Assembly (NCBI RefSeq): GCF_018417475.1
Contig: NZ_CP054857.1
Coordinates: forward strand, 48,168 to 112,167
DNA from: Novosphingobium decolorationis
GTDB taxonomy: Bacteria; Pseudomonadota; Alphaproteobacteria; Sphingomonadales; Sphingomonadaceae
Direction of reading: 5' to 3'
Length of the DNA: 64,000 nt
The position numbers and the translations under genes were made by a program. The notes under the pieces are model-generated. The model was not told where the DNA came from, did no database searches, and saw nothing but the letters and a program-made list of their open reading frames with translations. This document shows positions 18,249 to 27,273 of this stretch, one piece after another. Each line of letters opens with the position of its first letter. The stretch's first letter is position 1.

Positions 18249-19409
18249 CCAAGGCGCGCTGAGGCTGACTCACGCCGGGGATTCCCAAGCGGATGAAAAT
18301 CTGATTCGACGTTGCGAGCACATGGAGGCTTGCGATGGCGGCAGCGATTGGGGTTCGATCTGACTACACATCGGCGGATTTGCGCCAGTTTGCGCGACGA
18401 AGTGGCGATGCCGGTCAGGTCCGGCGTCTGTTGGCTGTTGCACTGATCCTGGACGGCAGGAGCCGCAGCGAAGCGGCGAAGTTTGCCGGAGTGACGCTGC
18501 AGATCGTGCGCGACTGGGTTCTGCGCTTCAACGAGGGAGGTCCCGACGGTCTGGCAACGCGCAAGGCTCCGGGGAGAGCGTCGATCTTGAACGACGAGCA
18601 GCGCGCGCGGCTTGCCGAGATCGTCGAGACTGGGCCGATTCCTGCAGCGCATGGCGTGGTGCGCTGGCGGCTGTGCGATCTGGCTCAGTGGATCTGGGAC
18701 GAGTTCGAGTTGTCGGTCACACGTCACACTCTTGGGCGCGAGCTTCGCGCCATGGGCTACCGCAAACTCACGGCGCGGCCACGCCACCGTGGCCAGAAGA
18801 GCGATGACATTGCCGATTTTAAAAAAGGTTCGCCGCCCGTCTGGCGCAAATCAAGCGGCGGCTCCCGAGAGGAACGCCGATAGAGCTGTGGTGGCAGGAC
18901 GAAGCCCGCGTCGGCCAGCAGACCAAGCTCACCCGGCGCTGGGCGAAGCGCGGCACCCGGCCATCAGCGCCGAAGGACCAGCGTCGCTCCTCGGCATGGC
19001 TGTTCGGCGCGATCTGTCCCGCCGAAGGCAAGGCCGCCGGTATCGTCATGCCCCGTTGCAACAGCGAGGCGATGAGCATGCACCTCGAGGAAATCGCCTT
19101 CCACGTCGCGCCGGGCGCGCATGCGGTCCTCCTGCTCGATCAGGCCGGATGGCACGGTTCGGCCGAACTGGTCGTGCCTCCCAATATTACCCTGATGCCG
19201 CTGCCGCCACGATGCCCGGAGCTCAACCCTGTTGAGAACGTATGGCAGTTCATGCGCGACAACTGGCTGTCGAACCGCATCTTCAAATCCTACGACGACA
19301 TCGTCGACCACTGCTGCTTCGCATGGAACAAGCTCGTCGATCAGCCCTGGCACATCATGTCCATCGGAATGCGCCAATGGGCGCATGGGTACTGATCTAT
19401 GCACCTTGG
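18249..19409. mobile_element. IS630-family element, copy 1
   Basis: A 1161-bp element with ends CCAAGG...CCTTGG, flanked by TA on both sides (18247-18248, 19410-19411), the IS630/Tc1 target duplication. It is nearly identical to copy 2 at 24533-25689. The 4-bp length difference is fully explained by three homopolymer differences. A T/G substitution (18685 versus 24969) was also noticed. Confidence 0.9.
18335..19395 (+). pseudogene. IS630-family transposase (frameshifted)
   Basis: The N-terminal helix-turn-helix half (about 165 residues) is in one frame and the DDE half (LLLDQAGWHGS ... RCPELNPVENVWQFM) in another. The break is at an A6 run near 18821-18826, where copy 2 has A4; with A4 the frame reads through DFKRFAARLAQIKRRL into the catalytic half. 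Both halves otherwise look intact. The shift is either a real inactivating mutation or a homopolymer sequencing error. Confidence 0.85.
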
Positions 19410-19578
19410 TATTACGCGCGCGCGAACGCGCCGATCCAACGCGAATTTTGAATCACAAGCCTTTTGGTGATTCACGCAGGCGATTACGGGATCGGCCAGC
19501 AAGCGCGGGTAACCGCCAGGACTCAAAACACCACCAGTTCTGGATGACACCTGCCGTTGCAAGCGGTAAGCGGCGGGC

Positions 19579-19740
19579 ATGAGATCCCTGCTTTGTTTCC
19601 TGGGCCGGCACGAGCCCTCGCGGCAATCCATCGCGCGCGACAAGCAAGGGCAGGACGTTGCCTTGTGCACCCATTGCGCAGTTCCCCTGGTCCGCGCTTC
19701 TGCTCGTCGCTGGCGCCCTGCTGGCCCTCAAGGTTTGTAG
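19579..19740 (+). CDS. Small CxxC protein (53 aa), hypothetical
   Basis: A 53-residue frame beginning MRSLLCFLGRHEPSR with a CTHC pair and Arg/Trp-rich end. It resembles short zinc-ribbon-like hypothetical proteins frequent in sphingomonads (LLGRH near the N-terminus, C-x2-C later), recalled from memory and not verified. No strong ribosome-binding site is visible. It is the only plausible gene between the IS630 copy and the toxin-antitoxin pair. Confidence 0.4.
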   Translation: MRSLLCFLGRHEPSRQSIARDKQGQDVALCTHCAVPLVRASARRWRPAGPQGL

Positions 19741-19895
19741 ATCCGGACAAAAGTATGATGCCCAAGGGTACCTGACGGCCGGCACCAGCGGATTTGGACG
19801 GCCGATGGGAAGGTTCCGCTAGCCCAAAGAAACCAATTTTCGTTGCGTTTATTTCGAATATGCGCTACTGAATTGCTCTGACACGGAGAGTTCCC

Positions 19896-20354
19896 ATGAC
19901 ATTGCCTGCGCATTCAGAGCCGTTTGGCGGTCATATGCCGTCGGCTGATGACCGCCAGATCGCGAACCAGCTTCGTCGCATGCTTGCGGCTCAAAAGTCG
20001 GGTGAAGCGACCTTGCGTGTCCACGAACCGGAATCGAAAAGGCCGGTCGAAATTACTCTCACGCCTGCCATGTCTGATCTGTTTTTGGAATTGCTGCGCC
20101 ATATCGGCAGCGGCAGCGCGGTCACACTCGTGCCGATCCAGGAAATGCTGACGACGCAGCAAGCCGCCGACCTGCTCAATGTATCACGCCCCTACCTGAT
20201 CAAGCTGCTTGAGCAGGAGGCGATACCCCACACTCTGGTCGGACGTCATCGCCGCATCCGGGCCGATGACGTGTTTCGCTACAAGGCGCAGCGCGATGAT
20301 GAACGTTCGCGGGCCCTCGACGAACTCGTCAGCGGCGATGCCGACTTAGTCTGA
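19896..20354 (+). CDS. Excisionase-type HTH antitoxin
   Basis: A 152-residue protein whose C-terminal half is a MerR/excisionase-like HTH (LTTQQAADLLNVSRPYLIKLLEQ). This type is the usual partner of PIN-domain toxins and should both neutralise the toxin and repress the operon. ATG at 19896 follows a GGAG site. The toxin gene begins 4 bases after its stop, consistent with a two-gene operon. Confidence 0.8.
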   Translation: MTLPAHSEPFGGHMPSADDRQIANQLRRMLAAQKSGEATLRVHEPESKRPVEITLTPAMSDLFLELLRHIGSGSAVTLVPIQEMLTTQQAADLLNVSRPYLIKLLEQEAIPHTLVGRHRRIRADDVFRYKAQRDDERSRALDELVSGDADLV

Positions 20355-20357
20355 CCC

Positions 20358-20948
20358 GTGTTCGCAAACCGCTACACTGCCCTCATTGATGCCTGTACGC
20401 TCGTCAGTGTCTGGCGGCGTAACTTGCTGCTATCGCTTGCTGAAGCCGAATTTTTCCGCATCCGCTGGTCAGAGCCCATTCTGACCGAGACCAAGGCTGC
20501 CCTGATCAAAATGGCGCGAGAGCGCGGTCTCGCTGACCCTGAGGCGCGAGGAGTGCGAGCGGTAAAGGCCATGCAGACAGCCTTCCCGGAAGCCATGGTG
20601 AAAGACTTCACGCTGATTGGCAGCGCTCAGTTTGGCTTGCCCGACCCCGGCGACGAACACGTCATGGCCGCTGCCGTCAAAACGCAAGCCCAGGCCCTCG
20701 TCACCGAGAATCTGAAAGATTTTCCGGCTGACATCCTCGGCCAACTCAACATCGAGGCACGAAGCGCCGACGACTTCATTGCCGACACCATTGCTCTTGA
20801 AGAGGGGCGGGCGATCGCCGCAATCCGAAAAATGCGCGAGCGCCTGAAGCGACCTGAAATGTCCCCTGAAGATTTTTTACGGGCCTTGGAAGCCAATGGC
20901 CTGCTCGAAACAGCGTCCGTCATAACGCCCCACCTCGGCTCGATCTGA
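20358..20948 (+). CDS. PIN-domain toxin (VapC-like RNase)
   Basis: A 196-residue PIN protein: YTALIDACTL with the first acidic residue at the N-terminus, a central helical region, and FGLPDPGDEHVMAAAV with the later acidic cluster. PIN toxins cleave RNA. GTG start at 20358. It is longer than classic VapC (~130 aa), matching the COG-type PIN partner of excisionase-like antitoxins. Adjacent to the antitoxin gene with no room for a separate promoter. Confidence 0.78.
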   Translation: MFANRYTALIDACTLVSVWRRNLLLSLAEAEFFRIRWSEPILTETKAALIKMARERGLADPEARGVRAVKAMQTAFPEAMVKDFTLIGSAQFGLPDPGDEHVMAAAVKTQAQALVTENLKDFPADILGQLNIEARSADDFIADTIALEEGRAIAAIRKMRERLKRPEMSPEDFLRALEANGLLETASVITPHLGSI

Positions 20949-21068
20949 GGGCTCGTTTCCAACATCTTCGACCCATTACGGCCGCTCAGCCGCCGATTTC
21001 CTTCCACTAGGAGCAGACGGTCCGAGATCTGTCGGCATCTGCTCACCAACAGGTCCGAAGACCGCCAG

Positions 21069-22283
21069 TCACAGCGGCAACCTGACACCATATTCGTTGG
21101 CGACTAATATCTCGAGCCGCATCAGAACTGAAAGTTGCACGAAGAGCTGCGTGCATCGCGCAAGATAAGCGGCATAGCCCATCGATCGGACATCACCCTG
21201 GCCGCCTTTACCCGCTCGATATTGAATTACGCCGGACGCGCGGTCGAAAACCATCCCGCCATGGTGGGACGCGTTCCGGACTTGATTGTCGAATTCCTTG
21301 CATATTGCAGCCATGGCGACATTGTCCGCGATGGCATTGCACCGCCCCGCCTTGTCCGTTTGTCTGTATGTCGAGAGAGTAATATTCTTCAGCTGGTCGT
21401 ATGGACGATCTTCGACCAGGTTATTCAAACATACCAAGAATTCAACGTTGGCGCCGAACGCCTCGAAAGCATTTCCGTAGAACATTCGAGTGGCATCAAA
21501 ATTGGTGGATGCAGCAGCGTGCTCCTCCCCGACCGGCACTCCTGAGGTGACGAGATGGTGGACTTGAGAAAATTCGGAAAATGCAGCGAAATAGGCCTTG
21601 GCCATCTCGAAGTGACGCCGGCCATGATCCGAACTCATATCATCGCCGAAATGCTTCACAAACCTGCCGAAATCGCCCTTGTCTTTAGCGATCAGCAGCT
21701 GTTGAAACAATGCTTCGAAATGTTCGTCAAAGCATGGTGCACCCAAGCCTTGAGCAAACTGGAAGACCCAGTCCGCCAGAGTATCCGGCGGGTCGACGTA
21801 ACCCGCCGTCGGAATGAAACCAGCACGGCGCTTCTCTACCAGATCAACCTTGCCATTGCGATGTAGAGACCACGCGGCGCGCAGATGATCCCATTCTTCA
21901 GTGATACGTGCTCGGCGCGGCTCATCCTGCGCAACCTTGGGAAGATCTGGCGACAGCCCAGAACGCACCCGTGCCGCAATCGCAGCTCTAACCATGTCGC
22001 TGCCGAACTCGATGCTCGGAAAGGCAAACGGGCTGCCAATTTCAGCCTTGGGAAATACGAACGAAGGATGCAGATTAACGATAGGTGCCTTTGCATCCTC
22101 TTTCGCCGCCACGGTATTTTCTTGGAGCACCCAGCCACTTCCCAACTCAAGCCGGAGTCCCATCTCTTGCCCGCAGCTAGTGCAGGCGAAAGAATGCACC
22201 TGCTTAGGCTCACTGCCGAGGCCTATGCGCAGGCAATGCGTGGTTCCACACTCTAGGCAGGAGACGTATTGTCTGACGATCAC
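21069..22283 (-). CDS. Zinc-ribbon protein with HEPN-like RNxxHH motif (unknown)
   Basis: A 404-residue protein I do not recognise by family. The N-terminus has paired CxxC knuckles (C9-x2-C12 and C34-x2-C37), a zinc ribbon. The rest is mostly helical. Near residues 336-341 is RNASHH, which matches the R-x4-H motif of HEPN RNases. It is the last gene of a leftward operon whose middle gene is a PD-(D/E)XK-like protein split by an IS. A defence role is inferred from this context; it could also be an unrelated helical protein with a chance RNxxHH. Confidence 0.6.
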   Translation of the reverse strand: MIVRQYVSCLECGTTHCLRIGLGSEPKQVHSFACTSCGQEMGLRLELGSGWVLQENTVAAKEDAKAPIVNLHPSFVFPKAEIGSPFAFPSIEFGSDMVRAAIAARVRSGLSPDLPKVAQDEPRRARITEEWDHLRAAWSLHRNGKVDLVEKRRAGFIPTAGYVDPPDTLADWVFQFAQGLGAPCFDEHFEALFQQLLIAKDKGDFGRFVKHFGDDMSSDHGRRHFEMAKAYFAAFSEFSQVHHLVTSGVPVGEEHAAASTNFDATRMFYGNAFEAFGANVEFLVCLNNLVEDRPYDQLKNITLSTYRQTDKAGRCNAIADNVAMAAICKEFDNQVRNASHHGGMVFDRASGVIQYRAGKGGQGDVRSMGYAAYLARCTQLFVQLSVLMRLEILVANEYGVRLPL

Positions 22284-23270
22284 TGAAGTTTCATCCTATT
22301 TTCGTAGGTGCATTATGTGTGGCAGGCGGCGGCGACTATATCATTTAAGGTCTCAAGCCTCGCTGCTAGTAATGAGCACTGCCATGGGTCGCACCCGTTA
22401 AGTCGCCGATCCTCCATAGCTCGCAAACATAGTATCGTTGAGCGTTTGAACATTGAGCACATGGGAATCGAACACCAGTTTCCTGCCACCTACGTCGATT
22501 TCGATTAAATACGGCTCCAGCGCGGAAAATTGCTTCGTGACGATTGAGTCGCCCTCAAGATAGGTGATCAGATCGTCAGCCGTAAAAGTCTCACCCTCCC
22601 AGAACCGTAGACCGTCCCCCCCGTCCGCAATCGTTCCCGTCAGAAGTACGTTCATCAGTTCCTTCGCATGGCGCACCGGATGGCCGTTGAACCGAGCGCC
22701 ATGGAACACTCTGTTGGCGATAATGATGCCCGTGTGAATACGGATCGTCGGTTGCACGCTCCAACCTAGCTTCACGAAAAGTGCCGCCTGGTTGCTTGGG
22801 TCAGTATATAGCTGCCGCCGCAGGTCCAACTGCTCTCGTCCTTTCTTGATGTGACCGTAGCTGTTCCGCATCTCGTGAGGTGAGCACGGGTGGTAGGCGT
22901 TCTTGCACTCCAAGATGAAGAGGATGCCATCACGCCATGCGACCAAGTCGAGATCACCCTTTTGGCCCTCCACGCTGAATTTAACGTCGGAACACACCTT
23001 GAACCCAGCGGCCTCGAATGCCTCCAGTAGTGCCGAGACCATCCGGTCCTTCGGCCCGAGCACGAAGTCTCTCAACTTCTTTGCCACGGTAACGTTGCGG
23101 ACGAGGTTCGACGCAGCCAAGACATGCGGCGCGATGACATAATACGACCCCAAGTCTACCAGCGGCGTGTACTGAAGGTCGAAGTGTGGTGCCTGGTAAT
23201 CAATCGAGATCAGGTCGATGAGAGCCCGTGACTTCGCCTCGTCTCCGAAAATGAGCAGGAATTGACCTAA

Positions 23271-24225
23271 GAGCCTGATCAGAAAATAAATTGAGTGGTA
23301 TCAGCAGGTTAGCTTGACGCTTTGGCCTGTCATTGATTCATGGGTTTCGCCAAAAACTACCATGGATTCAACGATGTGGACCGATACCACTCGCGCCCTT
23401 CATGCGCGCAGCGGGCTGGCTTTGCCAAGCGATTTGACGGATGCCGAGTGGGCGCTGCTGGAGCCATTGCTTCCACCTGCGTCTCGTGTCGGACGGCCCC
23501 GCAAATGGCCACTACGACGCATCGTCGAGGCAATTCTGTACCTGCTGCGCGGAGGCCTGCCATGGCGGATGCTGCCGCCTTGCTTTCCGCCGGTGTCGAG
23601 CGTGCGGCATTGGTTCTACTTGTGGCGAGACAACGGACTGTGGCTGACGATAAACCACACCTTGTTGATGATGGCCCGCGAAGCTGATGGCCGAGAGGCT
23701 TCTCCCAGCGCTGGCGTGATCGACAGCCAGTCGGTCAAGACGACCGAAAGCGGTGGCCTGTGCGGTTACAATGCCGGGAAGAAGATCAAAGGACGCAAAC
23801 GGCACATTCTGACCGACACCGATGGAAATCTTGTCCATGCCGTTGTGCACGCCGCCGACATTCAGGACCGGGACGGGGCACCGCTGGTCCTTGGAGAAAT
23901 CGTCAGGCGCTTCCCCTGGCTGCGCCACGTGTTTGCAGACGGCGGCTATGCCGGAAACAAGCTCAAGGAGGCCCTGCGCCGGATCGGAAAGTGGACCGTC
24001 GAAATCATCAAACGGTCCGATACTGCCGAGGGCTTCGAGGTCCTGCCCCGACGTTGGGTCGTTGAACGAACGCTCGCTTGGCTGAGCCGCAACCGGCGTC
24101 TGGCAAAGGACTTCGAGGAAACCATCGCGTCCGCCACGGCCTGGCTCTTTATCGCATCCATCCAGCTCTATGCTCGCCGCATCGCAAGGCCCTGATTGCC
24201 TCGCCCGCAATTTTGAATCAGACAC
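23271..24225. mobile_element. IS5-family element (IS1031-like)
   Basis: A 955-bp element with imperfect inverted ends (left GAGCCTGATCAGAAAAT; right end, complemented, GTGTCTGATTCAAAATT) and a TAA duplication at 23268-23270 and 24226-24228. It carries one transposase gene. It interrupts the nuclease-like gene; removal restores that frame exactly. Confidence 0.85.
23362..24195 (+). CDS. IS5-family transposase
   Basis: About 277 residues: LTDAEWALLEPLLPP at the N-terminus, then the DDE core with VIDSQSVKTTESGG (first Asp), FADGGYAG (second Asp) and RRWVVERTLAWLSRNRRL (Glu region), all hallmarks of the IS5/IS1031 group. ATG at 23362 is preferred over the in-frame start at 23314. No frameshift, so the element may be active. 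Confidence 0.92.
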   Translation: MDSTMWTDTTRALHARSGLALPSDLTDAEWALLEPLLPPASRVGRPRKWPLRRIVEAILYLLRGGLPWRMLPPCFPPVSSVRHWFYLWRDNGLWLTINHTLLMMAREADGREASPSAGVIDSQSVKTTESGGLCGYNAGKKIKGRKRHILTDTDGNLVHAVVHAADIQDRDGAPLVLGEIVRRFPWLRHVFADGGYAGNKLKEALRRIGKWTVEIIKRSDTAEGFEVLPRRWVVERTLAWLSRNRRLAKDFEETIASATAWLFIASIQLYARRIARP

Positions 24226-24532
24226 TAACAGCTGATGATGCTTCATGACCAAGATGGGTGAGGTGAAGGCGAGATACGTCCGCTCCGCCTGATCCTCAAT
24301 GTCCTCCAGCCTCCGCTGATAAACGCAGCTGATGAAGTTGAAATATCTCTGAACCTTAAGAACATCCATCAACGTCACATTCGGCGCGACCCTCATCGCC
24401 GGTTCCAGTTCGCCGAAGGTGTTGACGTCAATGACGAAAAGGCCTTCGATCTCCTCCCGTGTAGGGGCCTCGGATCGGAACATGTCGAAGATTTGCGGCG
24501 CTGTCGGCAGGAAGAGGCGCAACCGTCTCATA

Positions 24533-25689
24533 CCAAGGCGCGCTGAGGCTGACTCACGCCGGGGATTCCCAAGCGGATGAAAATCTGATTCGACGTTGCG
24601 AGCACATGGAGGCTTGCGATGGCGGCAGCGATTGGGGTTCGATCTGACTACACATCGGCGGATTTGCGCCAGTTTGCGCGACGAAGTGGCGATGCCGGTC
24701 AGGTCCGGCGTCTGTTGGCTGTTGCACTGATCCTGGACGGCAGGAGCCGCAGCGAAGCGGCGAAGTTTGCCGGAGTGACGCTGCAGATCGTGCGCGACTG
24801 GGTTCTGCGCTTCAACGAGGGAGGTCCCGACGGTCTGGCAACGCGCAAGGCTCCGGGGAGAGCGTCGATCTTGAACGACGAGCAGCGCGCGCGGCTTGCC
24901 GAGATCGTCGAGACTGGGCCGATTCCTGCAGCGCATGGCGTGGTGCGCTGGCGGCTGTGCGATCTGGCGCAGTGGATCTGGGACGAGTTCGAGTTGTCGG
25001 TCACACGTCACACTCTTGGGCGCGAGCTTCGCGCCATGGGCTACCGCAACTCACGGCGCGGCCACGCCACCGTGGCCAGAAGAGCGATGACATTGCCGAT
25101 TTTAAAAGGTTCGCCGCCCGTCTGGCGCAAATCAAGCGGCGGCTCCGAGAGGAACGCCGATAGAGCTGTGGTGGCAGGACGAAGCCCGCGTCGGCCAGCA
25201 GACCAAGCTCACCCGGCGCTGGGCGAAGCGCGGCACCCGGCCATCAGCGCCGAAGGACCAGCGTCGCTCCTCGGCATGGCTGTTCGGCGCGATCTGTCCC
25301 GCCGAAGGCAAGGCCGCCGGTATCGTCATGCCCCGTTGCAACAGCGAGGCGATGAGCATGCACCTCGAGGAAATCGCCTTCCACGTCGCGCCGGGCGCGC
25401 ATGCGGTCCTCCTGCTCGATCAGGCCGGATGGCACGGTTCGGCCGAACTGGTCGTGCCTCCCAATATTACCCTGATGCCGCTGCCGCCACGATGCCCGGA
25501 GCTCAACCCTGTTGAGAACGTATGGCAGTTCATGCGCGACAACTGGCTGTCGAACCGCATCTTCAAATCCTACGACGACATCGTCGACCACTGCTGCTTC
25601 GCATGGAACAAGCTCGTCGATCAGCCCTGGCACATCATGTCCATCGGAATGCGCCAATGGGCGCATGGGTACTGATCTATGCACCTTGG
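24533..25689. mobile_element. IS630-family element, copy 2
   Basis: A 1157-bp second copy of the 18249-19409 element with the same CCAAGG ends and TA at both sides (24531-24532, 25690-25691). It landed exactly between the end of the upstream gene and the ATG of the nuclease-like gene. The ATG at 24531 survives; the upstream gene loses its stop. Confidence 0.9.
24619..25675 (+). pseudogene. IS630-family transposase, copy 2 (two frameshifts)
   Basis: Same transposase as copy 1. Here one A is missing in the AAAC near 25050 and one C in the CCC near 25145; the A4 run near 25105 is the correct length. Thus each copy is broken at different homopolymers and the intact gene can be built by combining them. 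Confidence 0.85.
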
Positions 25690-26706
25690 TATCACAGGTT
25701 TTTCGACGATCTCGATCAGCTTATCGAGCCCGCCCTCCTGGAACCCGATGTCGACCATCTCCCGGATCGACATCGGGGGGGGCTCCTTCTTGAACTGTTC
25801 AGCCCTGATCTCAACCTGGATTTGGTTCTGGACATATCCCAGTCGGATCGCCTTCTCGACGTCCGGGTCCACCGATGACACATGCACGACACCACGCTCA
25901 ACCCGTGCCTGAAACGGAAGGCCATCGATCATGATCTCCGCGTCCTTGAACTTTGTCAGACGGACTGCGGCCAGAAAAAGCCGTTCGTAGACGAACGAGG
26001 AAGGGTCCAAAACCTCAGCATCAATGTGGTTGAAGCAATCGTTGCGGATCGGAAAAAGCTGGCGGTAAACCGTCAGGATCAGCGAGGCTGCATCGGACAA
26101 GTCTTCAGCAGAAAACCGTCCAAGCTGCAAAGAACCGACAGCGGCATCAGCTGGTGCGTAATGATAGAATCGGGCGTTCAGCACCGCGAAGACCGTCTTC
26201 AGCGCGACATCCTCCCGCGTGCTCAGGATTTTCACGATCCTTCCGTGAAGTGCCATTGCCCCCGGTGCCAGCCTGGTCAGCGCCAGAACAGACTTGAGAT
26301 ATTCAAACCGCCCGTCACGCGCGACCAGCCATGGACGGGCATTGAGGCCAGCCCGCGCTATGTTTGCGATGACCAACCCGTTGAACCCATACCTGGAGCT
26401 GCGCAGCACGCCGTCGCGTCGCATCCGCCCGATCGCATAATCGGCATCCACAAACATAACTGCCAAGGCGGTGGCCAGCGCCTCGCGTTGACGAGCCGCT
26501 TCGAGGTGACCGACCAAATCTTTAATGGAAGTCTTGATCTCGTTCTTAACAGCCTCAGTCCGCCGCAGTCGCTCGAACGTCTTCAGCGCCGACAACATCT
26601 CAGCCGGCGAGCGTCGCTCCAGCAATGACGAGACCAACCGTGCGACCGGCTTGTAAGTCGATGGAGATGACGCGGCGGCTTCAGACTGTGGGAAAACGGC
26701 GCTCAT
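25621..26706 (-). CDS. Unknown helical protein, first gene of the IS-disrupted operon
   Basis: A 361-residue frame; the last ~22 residues come from the IS630 inverted repeat. Without the IS the protein would end after about 339 residues (…IVEKPVI) with a TGA overlapping the next ATG. The N-terminal two thirds look alpha-helical; the C-terminal part (ARVERGVVHVSSVDPDVEKA) looks like a mixed alpha/beta domain. No recognised motif. Coupling to the PD-(D/E)XK-like gene suggests a shared function. It is divergent from the GHKL-ATPase gene. Confidence 0.55.
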   Translation of the reverse strand: MSAVFPQSEAAASSPSTYKPVARLVSSLLERRSPAEMLSALKTFERLRRTEAVKNEIKTSIKDLVGHLEAARQREALATALAVMFVDADYAIGRMRRDGVLRSSRYGFNGLVIANIARAGLNARPWLVARDGRFEYLKSVLALTRLAPGAMALHGRIVKILSTREDVALKTVFAVLNARFYHYAPADAAVGSLQLGRFSAEDLSDAASLILTVYRQLFPIRNDCFNHIDAEVLDPSSFVYERLFLAAVRLTKFKDAEIMIDGLPFQARVERGVVHVSSVDPDVEKAIRLGYVQNQIQVEIRAEQFKKEPPPMSIREMVDIGFQEGGLDKLIEIVEKPVIPRCIDQYPCAHWRIPMDMMCQG

Positions 26707-27273
26707 CGGTGGTGGCTATGATCCAGACGTGGAAACTTACGGCAGAGTTGGAATAACCTAGCTGCATACCAAGGACTTTTTAAGTATCAAACTCGTTTGG
26801 GAGACGGGATCGAACAAACTTCGCACTCCCAACGGGCTACGAGCAGCGCATAGGTCATCGCGTCTCAAAAGCCATAATTGAGCAGTTCATGGCCTTCCGA
26901 CGAAATCTGCCTTCGTCGGAAAAGCGGAGTGACGCGCGGTGGAGGGCTTCAGGAAAGCGCAGAAGCGATGAGCATCCTTGGTCCTGCCTAACAGCTATGG
27001 GTTAAGCGGACGACCGGCACGGCGGCGGTTCGAGACAGCGTGGACGGAACGGAGATGGGGCAGCCCCGCTGCTTCATCAGGATGCGGAGTATCTCGGCCA
27101 AGGGACCAAGACTTGCCGGACACGCCACAAGCTTTCCAATAGCTTCCTCGGAATCGCGCATACTAGCTCGATTCTCCACCCCGTCTAAGGCACGAAGTCC
27201 CGGCTTCGAGCCAGACCTAACTTGCAGATGAGTGCAGCTTTGTTAGGACAGGCCGAAATAGGGGAAATGGCAA
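26707..27273. other. Divergent intergenic region, 567 bp
   Basis: No convincing gene. It separates the leftward three-gene operon from the rightward GHKL-ATPase/nuclease gene and is less GC-rich than its surroundings. It should hold promoters for both, but I see no clear operator or hairpin. Confidence 0.4.

Larger units (their letters stand above)
22398..24531 (-). pseudogene. PD-(D/E)XK nuclease-like protein, split by an IS5-family insertion
   Basis: Two coding pieces, 24531-24226 (102 codons, starting MRRLRLFLP) and 23267-22398, join in frame if the element at 23271-24225 and one TAA duplicate are removed, giving a 391-residue protein. The second half has KGDLDLVAWRDGILFILECKN, the D...E-x-K core of PD-(D/E)XK nucleases. 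The start ATG would overlap the stop of the upstream gene (ATGA) before an IS630 copy landed at that junction. Function unknown; nuclease activity is inferred. Confidence 0.7.
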
